The notes under the pieces: model-generated
Databases searched by the model: none
Seen by the model: the letters and a program-made list of their open reading frames with translations, nothing else
Told to the model about the DNA's origin: nothing
Shown: positions 54,501-61,925 of the stretch, piece after piece
Position numbering within the stretch: position 1 is the stretch's first letter
How the letters are laid out: every line of letters starts with the position of its first letter
DNA from: Pontiella desulfatans
Lineage (GTDB): Bacteria; Verrucomicrobiota; Kiritimatiellia; Kiritimatiellales; Pontiellaceae
Assembly: GCF_900890425.1 (NCBI RefSeq)
Contig: NZ_CAAHFG010000003.1
Coordinates: forward strand, 744,001-808,000
Length of the DNA stretch: 64,000 bases
Direction of reading: 5' to 3'
Program-made: the position numbers and the translations under genes

Positions 54501-55558
54501 TTTTTGGAGGTGTCGCCGAGCATATATTTGGGCCAGGCGGGATACAGTATGCGACAGTCGTCGATTTCCACATGATCCGAATTCCAGGACTGAAAAATAC
54601 CACCCCTCATGTTGATGCCGTGAATGGTCAGGTGGGACGAAGTCCCGATATGTAAAACCTGATCACCTGTTTTGCCTTCAATGTAGCGTCCATCCGGTGT
54701 TCCGCCGTCTGGAAAATAGACCAGTAATTCTTTGGTGTCAGGATCGAAGTGCCATTCCCTGGGGGCATCCAGGCAATTCGTGTGGCAGCTTATCCAGAAG
54801 CGGCCGTTTGTACCGAGATCTTTTCCAACGCTGTCGGGCAGCACCTGGGCGGTTGTTCTAAAGACATTACTTCCGGCCGTATGGTTCGTGATCACTTCGC
54901 CCTTTGGAGTTTTTCCCAGGGTCGAATCATACATGGAAAGAATGGCGCCTTCGAAACTCAGACCGGTTGCGGCGGGCGCGTTGCTCCAGGTGGCATCGGC
55001 TGTGAGTTGTCCTCCGTAGATTCCTCCCGCTGCGATTTTGAATGTAGGGCTCTGTTCCGTTTTTTTATCCCAATAGCTTCCCGGGGTCGGTGCAAAACCG
55101 CTGCTGTCGTCAGGATCATTATAATGATTCGAAGTAATATTCGGCCAGCGCGCTTCAATCATCGCCTCGCCATTAACAAACAACTGCCAGATATTTGTCG
55201 AAAGGGTCGTTTTCCAGACATTGGAATGCTGGTTCCAGGAGGTCCAGCCAGTGGATGAAATGGGTTCGGTGGCCGCAAGCGTCACGGCTTCATTGCTGTA
55301 GGCGGCGATGAGGGTCGGGGCATTGGACGCGGCATTCAACCCAGTGATGGAGACATATTCGTGATAAGTTCCGCCGCGGATGAGGAGGGTATCGCCGGCA
55401 GACAGTTCATCAATGCCGCGCTGTATGGTTCGGAAAGGATATTCCATACTACCAAACGCACCATCGTTTCCGTTGGTGGATGTGTAATATTTCGCGGCCC
55501 GGAGCGGCAATGCCGTTCCGATCAGCAGATAGAAGGTCAAGCGCGTAAACGAATTCAT
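51509..55558 (-). CDS. Giant secreted parallel beta-helix protein
   Basis: 1349 residues with signal peptide (MNSFTRLTFYLLIGTALPLRA) and opening YYTSTNGNDGAFGSMEYPFR. The beta-helix to about residue 660 contains NVWKTTLSTNIWQLFVNGEA, shared with the genes at 28413 and 61926. Next: an FN3-like region (DADLMWLEGRDWLSHNVYLG), a CBM96/DNRLRE-like sandwich (EDAWTDASTNNHGAEQELKF), a putative Ig domain (PAWISVSDFGIVSGTPS), a domain related to one in the 19558 gene (NIDWVLFNI), and the C-terminal module DPDADGLDNLTEYGLGGIP ... NRFIRLRIELKE. A candidate polysaccharide lyase or glycosidase, but no active site was assigned. It is transcribed alone, leftward, and converges on the 51181 remnant. Confidence 0.88.
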   Translation of the reverse strand: MNSFTRLTFYLLIGTALPLRAAKYYTSTNGNDGAFGSMEYPFRTIQRGIDELSAGDTLLIRGGTYHEYVSITGLNAASNAPTLIAAYSNEAVTLAATEPISSTGWTSWNQHSNVWKTTLSTNIWQLFVNGEAMIEARWPNITSNHYNDPDDSSGFAPTPGSYWDKKTEQSPTFKIAAGGIYGGQLTADATWSNAPAATGLSFEGAILSMYDSTLGKTPKGEVITNHTAGSNVFRTTAQVLPDSVGKDLGTNGRFWISCHTNCLDAPREWHFDPDTKELLVYFPDGGTPDGRYIEGKTGDQVLHIGTSSHLTIHGINMRGGIFQSWNSDHVEIDDCRILYPAWPKYMLGDTSKNFGICKSDGSGSLTVRNCEFAYSPTSLLWIGTDGPNTVENNWFHNCQFLANAKAVITDYWGSNTDYRRNTIHTVDWASGTRNGSNALIEYNHTYNFFGSADFSGHQAPAYTQKSTVLRYNWMRHLPNRNGIRFDGDPAGIQAQVNHCVSMHTQRGFRLKGDQHKIFNNTGLDNTPKTDLNVPHHKFYGYVHPDHKDDEPIDPQYVTNNPSLGWPIAYGRRGNLPYHGNENSVVKNNAGQRVDAWPFPILNPADALANLNASDAGMTLQTMLRDPDNLDFRPEAGSLLEDGGVTVPNITDGFSGSAPDMGAYESDADYYWIPGCRFREASTPIPPDRSTTVKTDADLMWLEGRDWLSHNVYLGSTPSNLLSQGNFTNNICTPGTLETGSNYFWRVDVVKEGGIVVTGNVWTFTPAATVIPTATIQIPVLEDAWTDASTNNHGAEQELKFSAGNTTWLKFDVDVHTQVEILSAQLEFKTANPPNRMPDQILLYSVADSNWNEWTIHGQNAPSLDPADIIGTNNGPFAIWSSYFIDVSAHVTNRGIHAFAINDPVNGGNSYIKAKELGVGTVLHLTTTAPPPNLPPYFQQVTFDIPSATTDIPYTYSIIDQAIDPEDDHLTITKIEGPAWISVSDFGIVSGTPSITDLGHHTVSLLVTDDIGRADTSTMAIHVNENSDASFTIANGTTINTNAIDLDRLGNIDWVLFNIPSDTNSIEATAQFFGSGVIQSNVLKSTINLSEPSNNRNFLSAATESATNAVGISCVKNTGMLKDTDYHFEFSLALPASSEDYRLTIAGKDLKSTATLEYYSGGDWMAVPGATDPATSSSWLLQADIQGVASGVVVPFRLKMVSSSNNRWIGIGAITVGTLGSAPFAAWLDSYELTGTDAAWNADPDADGLDNLTEYGLGGIPNVSNDAVEPTLSNTGVSMEYVYRRRTDAAIRGLTYWLESNTNLLTGNWNSNSYFTSGTGSSAPGFETVTNEIPTTETNRFIRLRIELKE

Positions 55559-55894
55559 CCATATCCTCTTTATTGCAAATACACGGTTCTATTCTTTATA
55601 CAGGTTGCGCTATCCAATCCTGCAAAAAGAGAATTAATAGTTCCGTGATGCGTCCTGTGAAGAGAACAGCGTGTTCACTGTGGACCGGACCGTTTGAGAA
55701 TTCGGTTCCTTAAAACCCATGATGGTTAGACCATTCAGCGGCTTTAACTTTCACGCCTCCCTGTTTTTTTAGTCAAAGCCTGAAAAAATCGTAAAGCATG
55801 GGCGGCGCACGGGACTGCAACGTGGTATACAGAAGGAGTCGGCTGGTTGGTTTTCAGGTCGGCCGTTTGCGGTAAACCACTTTATGGAGAGGTT
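55559..55894. other. 336-base divergent gap, promoter region of two genes
   Basis: It separates the leftward beta-helix gene from the second sigma factor. No copy of the GAGAA-N15-CGTCT motif was found on either strand, and no hairpin or gene. The sigma gene's ribosome site is GGAGAGG at its right end. Confidence 0.5.
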
Positions 55895-56494
55895 ATGGGC
55901 GAAGAATTTTTAACCCGGAATACACTTTTACAAAGGGCGAAGGATCCTAAGGATGAACGTGCCTGGTCGGAGTTTGTTTCGTATTATGAAACGTTTATTT
56001 TTATCCTTCTGCGCCAGATGAATGTTCCTCAGCAGGATTGCGACGACCTGACGCAAGCGGTGCTGGTGAAAGTCTGGAAAAAGCTGGCCATGTTCGATCG
56101 GGAGCGGGCCAAATTCCGCACCTGGCTTTCAACCCTGATTCGTAATACGGTCATTAATCACTGGGATGTGCAGACGCGCCGCTGGCGGCGCGAGGAAAAA
56201 TATGGCGAGGTGCAGACCGAACCGCCGCCGGGCTTGCCGTCGTCTCCCGAATTCGATGTGATCTACCAGAAGGAGTGGGAAGCCTATATCACCAATCTCG
56301 CGATGAAGAATGTCCGAGGCGAGTTCAAGGACAACGCCATGCAGGTGTTCGAAATGGCGCTGAATAATAGTTCGACCGCCGAAATTGCCGAACAGCTTGA
56401 TTTGCATACAGCCACCGTGACCCGCCTGAAAAACCGTGTGCGAGACCGACTGATTCTTGAAGTCCGCAATTTGCGCGAAGAGCTGGAATTGTAG
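55895..56494 (+). CDS. Small sigma-70 family (ECF-type) sigma factor
   Basis: 199 residues from the ATG at 55895 (GGAGAGG upstream); a frame from 55847 adds 16 residues without support. Region 2: WSEFVSYYETFIFILLRQMN, DDLTQAVLVKVWKKL, then FRTWLSTLIRNTVINHW. Region 4: TAEIAEQLDLHTATVTRLKN. It is a paralogue of the sigma factor at 18815 with the same overall plan. It is one base upstream of a kinase gene, which strongly implies cotranscription and functional pairing. No anti-sigma factor is adjacent. Confidence 0.92.
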   Translation: MGEEFLTRNTLLQRAKDPKDERAWSEFVSYYETFIFILLRQMNVPQQDCDDLTQAVLVKVWKKLAMFDRERAKFRTWLSTLIRNTVINHWDVQTRRWRREEKYGEVQTEPPPGLPSSPEFDVIYQKEWEAYITNLAMKNVRGEFKDNAMQVFEMALNNSSTAEIAEQLDLHTATVTRLKNRVRDRLILEVRNLREELEL

Positions 56495-56495
56495 A

Positions 56496-58562
56496 ATGGA
56501 ACCCCGCGAAACAGAGGGCTTGAGGGTCGATTCCGTGGATTACCGGTTAAACCAGTTCTACGATGCATTGCTGACCAGCGAGGACCACGAAGCAGAAAGC
56601 TCCATTCAGTCCCAGTTGCGCACACTGTCGGAGCGCTACGAGTTCAATGAAGAGATCGCGGTGGGCGGCGTGAAGAAAATCGATCGTGTGCTGGATCGCA
56701 AAACGAACGCCCATGTGGTCATGGCGCGGCCGCGGGATGACCAGCCGGAAAGGGTTTTCGAAACCTTCCTGCGTGAAGCCCGGTTGACGGCCATGCTGAA
56801 CCATCCGAACATCATCACCGTCCATGATATAGGGATCGATGAAAAGCAGCGCCCCTATTTCACGATGGAGTTGAAACGGGGCGATTCGCTCTCGACGATC
56901 ATTCGCAAGCTGGGGGAGGGCGATCCCGACTACCGCATTCGCTACAGTCGCGAAACGTTGCTGGGGATTTTCGTGCGCCTGTGCGATGCCGTGGCCTATG
57001 CCCATTCCGAAAAGGTGCTTCATCTCGATCTCAAACCCGCGAATGTGCAGATCGGCCGCTTCGGCGGGGTGCAGCTGTGCGATTGGGGGCTGGCCAAGGT
57101 GCTGGGCACGCCGCCCGAAATGGAATCGCGCATATCCGAACCTTCCGAGCTTCAGCCCAACGACACCATGGATGGCCGGATCAAAGGTACGCCGGGGTTC
57201 ATGGCACCCGAGCAGGTGCTTCAGCAGCAGCCCACGCGACAAACGGATATCTATTCGCTCGGGTGCATTCTTTTTTCGCTACTGACTTTCCAGGAACCAC
57301 TTACCGGTTCGGTTGAAGAGGTCATGCAAAAAACCCAGGAGGGAGAGGTTCGTTCGCCGATGCATGCCTTTCCTAAGCTCCACGTACCCGAGAGTCTGGA
57401 TGCGGTCGTGATGAAGGCGATGGCGCAGTATCCGGCCGGTCGATATGCTTCGGTAGAGGAATTGCAGCAAGAGGTGCAGCGTTATCTGGCGGGTTATGCC
57501 ACCAGTGCGGAAAATGCCGGTTTCCGAAAGCTGCTGCGCCTGCTCTATCGCCGTAATCGCACGGCAAGCTGGAGCATAGGCACTGGCTTGGCCGTGGTGG
57601 TTTCGGGGACAACGGTTTTTGTTCGTCAGCTCCAGCAAAGTGAGGGTAGGGCGGTTTCGCAAAAGCTGCTGGCCGACGACGCGCGGCTAGATGCCGAGGA
57701 AAAACTGCAACTCTATCTGGAAGAGCGTGAACGCCGCAACGAGCTGGATCGGGTGTATACCGAAAACGTGATCGACAGCACGTTCGAGTTTATCCGCCGC
57801 GGGCTCTATTTCGAGCCACGTACCGTTTATGGGCACGGCCAGGCGATTGCCCATCTCGACAAGGTGCTGGAGCGCTATCCGGGCAACGAAACGGCCTTGG
57901 CGCACAAAGGATTCCTGCTGTTTATTATGCAGCGCTTCAACGAAGCGCAGGCCTGCCTCGAGGTTTCGCCGGGAAGCCACCGTTACATGATTGAGCTGTG
58001 CCGGACATATGGGAATAAAGCAGATGCCGATATGCTCCCGCCTGCTGAAATGGCGCAGTTACTTTTCGATATCAAGAGCCTTAAAGGGGAAACCCGCCTG
58101 TCGCTGATTGAAAAACTGATGTCGCATAATGCGGGCCGTCGGGCAAACCTGCGGCAACTTGGAACGCCCATGGAGGCCATGTTGCAAACATGGAATCCCG
58201 ATTGGGAAGACCGCAATTTTCGATTTGACGGGAAAAAACGCCATCTGGTTCTGGGCGGGCGGGGATTGAACCGCTTGATCATTAAACCGCCGCAGACCCA
58301 GACTTCCGGCGAGTGTATTTTGCGCCTGGTTCGACCCATTACCCTGGAATTACGATTTGCCGACGAATTCGATCTGCTCCAGCTGGCAGGCCTCTCCGTA
58401 TCCACCCTTGATATCCGCGGAACCACCGTGAACGACATCAAGCTGACGCAGAAAATGGGTATGTTGCATGAACTCATTGTCGAGCCGGGGCGTTTAACTC
58501 CTGCAGAAAAAGCCAAGCTCTCCGCCCATGTTTCCGTGACCGAGCTTCCGCTTCCGGAATAG
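56496..58562 (+). CDS. Transmembrane Hanks-type Ser/Thr kinase with WNK-like lysine placement
   Basis: 688 residues from the ATG at 56496, one base after the sigma stop; an in-frame start at 56457 overlaps the sigma gene. Kinase domain about 50-340. Loop IAVGGVKKI (54-62) puts Lys60 at the third-glycine position, and the beta-3 motif is VVMA (Ala77) with no lysine, exactly as in the kinase at 16707. Glu94 (FLREAR), HLDLKPAN (176-183, HLD for HRD), DWG (196-198) and MAPE follow. A transmembrane helix lies near 355-375 (LAVVVSGTTVFV). The outer part contains a predicted helical, TPR-like stretch (YPGNETALAHKGFLLFIMQR) and ends with LRR-like strands (LSVSTLDIRGTTVNDIKL). A terminator follows. 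Confidence 0.9.
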   Translation: MEPRETEGLRVDSVDYRLNQFYDALLTSEDHEAESSIQSQLRTLSERYEFNEEIAVGGVKKIDRVLDRKTNAHVVMARPRDDQPERVFETFLREARLTAMLNHPNIITVHDIGIDEKQRPYFTMELKRGDSLSTIIRKLGEGDPDYRIRYSRETLLGIFVRLCDAVAYAHSEKVLHLDLKPANVQIGRFGGVQLCDWGLAKVLGTPPEMESRISEPSELQPNDTMDGRIKGTPGFMAPEQVLQQQPTRQTDIYSLGCILFSLLTFQEPLTGSVEEVMQKTQEGEVRSPMHAFPKLHVPESLDAVVMKAMAQYPAGRYASVEELQQEVQRYLAGYATSAENAGFRKLLRLLYRRNRTASWSIGTGLAVVVSGTTVFVRQLQQSEGRAVSQKLLADDARLDAEEKLQLYLEERERRNELDRVYTENVIDSTFEFIRRGLYFEPRTVYGHGQAIAHLDKVLERYPGNETALAHKGFLLFIMQRFNEAQACLEVSPGSHRYMIELCRTYGNKADADMLPPAEMAQLLFDIKSLKGETRLSLIEKLMSHNAGRRANLRQLGTPMEAMLQTWNPDWEDRNFRFDGKKRHLVLGGRGLNRLIIKPPQTQTSGECILRLVRPITLELRFADEFDLLQLAGLSVSTLDIRGTTVNDIKLTQKMGMLHELIVEPGRLTPAEKAKLSAHVSVTELPLPE

Positions 58563-58566
58563 GCGT

Positions 58567-58602
58567 GGGATGGAATTTCGATTCCGCCCCGCAATTTTTT
58601 TC
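58567..58602 (+). terminator. Rho-independent terminator after the second kinase
   Basis: GGG-AT-GGAAT, a TTCG tetraloop, ATTCC-G-CCC, then GCAA and a T run. It begins 5 bases after the stop codon. Confidence 0.8.
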
Positions 58603-58703
58603 CAATTTCGTGCAGGATTCCGATTTTCCCTCTGTATGTAGTCTATGAAGGTTGGATTATTCATTGGTTTTCATGCGTATACAAAAAAGGAGATAGGACC
58701 GGG

Positions 58704-59501
58704 ATGCGATTTTTAGCGATAATGATACTTTTGGCCGGAAGCGCCTGTTTGGCGGGGGCAACGGTGGTGTTCGACGCCGATTTTCAAGGCTCTTCGGCTG
58801 GTTCTTCGAATCTGTTCAATGCAACGGTGCTCGGGCGGAATGCTATTTTGGATAATGGCACCTCCGTTGGTTCGTGGGCTGATAACGATTCCAATGTAAA
58901 CACCCTGTATGAAATTGCGGATGATGAGGCAGGAAACAACGTGATGGTGTTTTCTTCGGTGAATAATTCCCCGACCGTGGCCAATGCAAATTTTAGTTCG
59001 GTGGCCAGTCTTGCAGGTAATGCTCTTACCTTAAGTTGGGACTGGATGCATACCGATGAAGGCGGCGGGGGCAGCGGGCGGGCATTCATAGATCTGTTGG
59101 ATTCTGCCGATGCGGTCGTGGCAACGGTGCTTTGGGAGGATGGAGGAGCGCTCACGGTGGCCGGAACATCGATTGGCAATTTTAAAAAGGAGCTACTCGG
59201 CAAGTCCTCCACCGATTTGAGCACGGCCAATTGGGATCCGCTGGCGCTGCAACTGACGATGACCAGCACCAGTCTTGAAGTCGTAACGGATGGAACCGTT
59301 CAGACGACGCTGGCGGGATCGTTTACGGAAGTGGCAGGCCTCCGCTTCAGAAGCTCATCAAATCGAACTTATTCGCAGGGCGGCATGTGGATCGACGATA
59401 TCCATGCGGATGTCTCGGTCATCCCCGAACCGGCCACACTGGGTCTGTTTTGCGCCATGGGCGCGGGTATGTTTTGGGTGCGGCGAATCATGAGTTTGTA
59501 G
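58704..59501 (+). CDS. PEP-CTERM surface protein
   Basis: 265 residues with signal peptide (MRFLAIMILLAGSACLAGA), a beta-sandwich domain of about 200 residues (VVFDADFQGSSAGSSNLFNA) and the sorting signal VIPEPATLGLFCAMGAGMFW followed by VRR. AAAAAAGGAG precedes the start. The N-terminal domain is closely related to that of the next gene, 29 bases downstream, which lacks the sorting signal. The partner exosortase must be elsewhere. It follows the sigma/kinase pair, so it may be under its control, but no shared promoter motif was found here. Confidence 0.92.
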   Translation: MRFLAIMILLAGSACLAGATVVFDADFQGSSAGSSNLFNATVLGRNAILDNGTSVGSWADNDSNVNTLYEIADDEAGNNVMVFSSVNNSPTVANANFSSVASLAGNALTLSWDWMHTDEGGGGSGRAFIDLLDSADAVVATVLWEDGGALTVAGTSIGNFKKELLGKSSTDLSTANWDPLALQLTMTSTSLEVVTDGTVQTTLAGSFTEVAGLRFRSSSNRTYSQGGMWIDDIHADVSVIPEPATLGLFCAMGAGMFWVRRIMSL

Positions 59502-59530
59502 GAAATAAAACAACAACGGGAGAACGGACA

Positions 59531-61849
59531 ATGATGAAACAAATGAAGTTAATGGCCGCGTTGGCGGTAATGCTAGTCGGAAGCGCCCTCGTGGCGAATG
59601 CAACCGTGGTTTTTGAGGCGGATTTCCAAGGTTCGGCAGCAGGGGCATCGAACCTGCTCAACGCGACGGTGGTGGATCGGAATGCTATCCTCGACAACGG
59701 AACCTCCGTGGGTTCGTGGGACGACAACGATTCGAGCGTAAACATGCTCTATGAAATTGCGGCAGATGAAACGACCAATAAAGTGATGGTGTTTTCTTCC
59801 GTTGATAATACTCCCAATGTGGCCGATGCCGATTTTTCATCCAGCGTCAGTCTTGCCGGAAATGAGTTGGTTGTTGGCTGGGACTGGATGCATACGGATG
59901 AAGGGGGCGGAGGCAGTGGCCAGGCTATCATTCAATTGCTTGACGCTGCTGATGCTGTTGTGACCGCGGTGGTGTGGCAGGACGGCGGCGCATTAACGGT
60001 GGACGGAGTCAATCTTGGTGTCTTCAAGAGAGAGTTGCTTGGTACGCCGTCCACGGTTTTGAGTACCAATAACTGGAATCCGTTAGCCATGGAGCTGGTG
60101 ATGGCTGCGGATGGTCTGCAAGTGTCGGTTGGCGGTACGGTACAGACCAACCTGGCCGGAACCTTTAATGAGGTGGCTGCGCTGCGCTTTAAAAGCCTTT
60201 CCAACCGATCCTACAGCCAGGGCGGGATGTGGATTGATAATATTCAGGTAGAGAGCGTGCCTGCTGCCTCGGCCAGTGTGGTGCTCGATCCTTCTACTCA
60301 ACTCAATATTTCACTGGACGCGCCGAACAGCACAGCTGTTGAAACCGTCGATGCATCCTTCTTTTATGGGCCGGGATCCAATGATGTTGATATCACTTCA
60401 GTTTCATTCAGTGCGCTTTCTCACGGTGCTGGATCGTTTGCCTGCACGAACGGATTTCCGGTCTCCCTGACCAGCCCATCACCGGCCTTCGAGTCGTTGG
60501 GTATTCAGTTTGATAACGCGGTGGCCGGGCTTTCTCACGCAGAAACAGCTACCGGAACCATCGATGTTCATTGGACGGAAATCGGCAGTGGTGTTACCAA
60601 TTCAACCGCACTTTCCGTGGCGGCGACCTACAACGATACGCCTGCAACCTTTGTTTTTGGCCAGACGACTGTTAGTCTGGTGGCGGCTGCGCCGAACACG
60701 GCGGCCACGGGAACGGTAACGGTGGCGTATACCGAAAGTACGGCACTGAAAACCAATGTCGTCATCACCGGAATCTCGTTTACCAATACGACCGCTTCGG
60801 TCTTTTCCGGGGCTTCAACCAATCTGCCGTTGACGATTATGAATCCATCTCCTGAGACAGACACGATCAGCATTGCATTCGATGTCAGTGGCATGGTTAG
60901 CGGCGATACCGCTACAGGAAACGTGGTGGTGACTTGGAATGAAGTAGGGGATGCAACGCAGTATCAAAGCCTGCTTCCGATTCATGCCGCCTATTATGAT
61001 CTGACTCCGGGATCCGGTGCCATTGCCAATAAAGGAACCACTTTCCCGACCAACAATATTGTTTTCGAATCCAGACCTCCGCTGGGAAATAAAGGTATTA
61101 CGGTGCGTCGTCATGGCGTCTATGATGCCAGTGGCTACTCTAAGGTCGGACAGGAAATCAAGGGGTCGGCTCTGTCTGCAGGGAACTCGGAATTTGACAG
61201 CATTTACCTCAAAATGCGGCAGGGACAGAGTTTTGAAAATGCATCCGGTGCCAACCAGTTGCAGATGTGGTTTGGAAAGATTAATGAAACCACCGGCGGA
61301 ACGAATGAAACGCTGGCCATTGAAACGTTTGACTGCGTTGGAAAGTCATTCACGAAAAATAGATATTATCAGTTCTCATTCAGCGATGCGGTCGATTTTG
61401 AACCGACCAACCTGGCAAGTAATGAAGCCTATGCTATCCAACTGTGGTTTACGACCGACGATCCGGACAACGTAATCCAGTTCTGGTGCGGAGCAACCAA
61501 TATCATTGCCGGTGGATTGCATGAAGAGGTCGATGTGACCTCTATGGATGCAGCCTTCCCGATGAGCATGAGCAGCAATCGGGTGGAAAACGCGGATCTG
61601 CATTTTGCGCTGGCCAATTCGGCGGGCACCTCAATCCCGGACATCGGCAACATCTCGGTCGAGATCGATGGCACGAACATCGTGATGGGGTGGACGGGTG
61701 AGGCCGGCACGGACTATCTTATGCTGAAGACGGACGACCTGGTGGAAGGGCTGTGGACGACCAATGTGATTCCGGGTGAGGATGGACAGATGTCCGTTAC
61801 AAACGATACAGCAGCTCCAAAACTTTTTTACAGGGTGATTGTAGAGTAG
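59531..61849 (+). CDS. Large secreted paralogue of the 58704 protein with a different C-terminus
   Basis: 772 residues from the ATG at 59531 (GGGAGAACGG upstream), signal peptide ending near VANA. Residues 25-240 repeat the 58704 domain nearly word for word (VVFEADFQGSAAGASNLLNA; WDWMHTDEGGGGSG). Instead of a PEP-CTERM signal there are two related beta-domains of about 120 residues (TQLNISLDAPNSTAVETVDA; TTVSLVAAAPNTAATGTVTV), a further beta-sandwich (TTFPTNNIVFESRPPLGNKG) and a C-terminal module WTGEAGTDYLMLKTDDL ... KLFYRVIVE of the kind found at the ends of PVC secreted proteins. It is read from the same operon as 58704 and is followed by a terminator. No enzyme motif. Confidence 0.87.
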   Translation: MMKQMKLMAALAVMLVGSALVANATVVFEADFQGSAAGASNLLNATVVDRNAILDNGTSVGSWDDNDSSVNMLYEIAADETTNKVMVFSSVDNTPNVADADFSSSVSLAGNELVVGWDWMHTDEGGGGSGQAIIQLLDAADAVVTAVVWQDGGALTVDGVNLGVFKRELLGTPSTVLSTNNWNPLAMELVMAADGLQVSVGGTVQTNLAGTFNEVAALRFKSLSNRSYSQGGMWIDNIQVESVPAASASVVLDPSTQLNISLDAPNSTAVETVDASFFYGPGSNDVDITSVSFSALSHGAGSFACTNGFPVSLTSPSPAFESLGIQFDNAVAGLSHAETATGTIDVHWTEIGSGVTNSTALSVAATYNDTPATFVFGQTTVSLVAAAPNTAATGTVTVAYTESTALKTNVVITGISFTNTTASVFSGASTNLPLTIMNPSPETDTISIAFDVSGMVSGDTATGNVVVTWNEVGDATQYQSLLPIHAAYYDLTPGSGAIANKGTTFPTNNIVFESRPPLGNKGITVRRHGVYDASGYSKVGQEIKGSALSAGNSEFDSIYLKMRQGQSFENASGANQLQMWFGKINETTGGTNETLAIETFDCVGKSFTKNRYYQFSFSDAVDFEPTNLASNEAYAIQLWFTTDDPDNVIQFWCGATNIIAGGLHEEVDVTSMDAAFPMSMSSNRVENADLHFALANSAGTSIPDIGNISVEIDGTNIVMGWTGEAGTDYLMLKTDDLVEGLWTTNVIPGEDGQMSVTNDTAAPKLFYRVIVE

Positions 61850-61878
61850 ATCGTCAGACCAGCTCATCGTATATAAAG

Positions 61879-61913
61879 AAGCCCCGCTCTGATTTTCGGA
61901 GACGGGGCTTTTT
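61879..61913 (+). terminator. Rho-independent terminator after the 59531 gene
   Basis: AAGCCCCG and CGGGGCTT arms with an inner CTC/GAG pairing, followed by T residues, 30 bases past the stop codon. Confidence 0.85.
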
Positions 61914-61925
61914 AAAGAGGATGAT

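Noticed and set aside
58615-58649. GGATTCC and GTCTATG upstream of the second PEP-CTERM gene as the same promoter type
   Set aside because: The spacing is 18 rather than 15 and the second box lacks the leading C, so it does not match the set.
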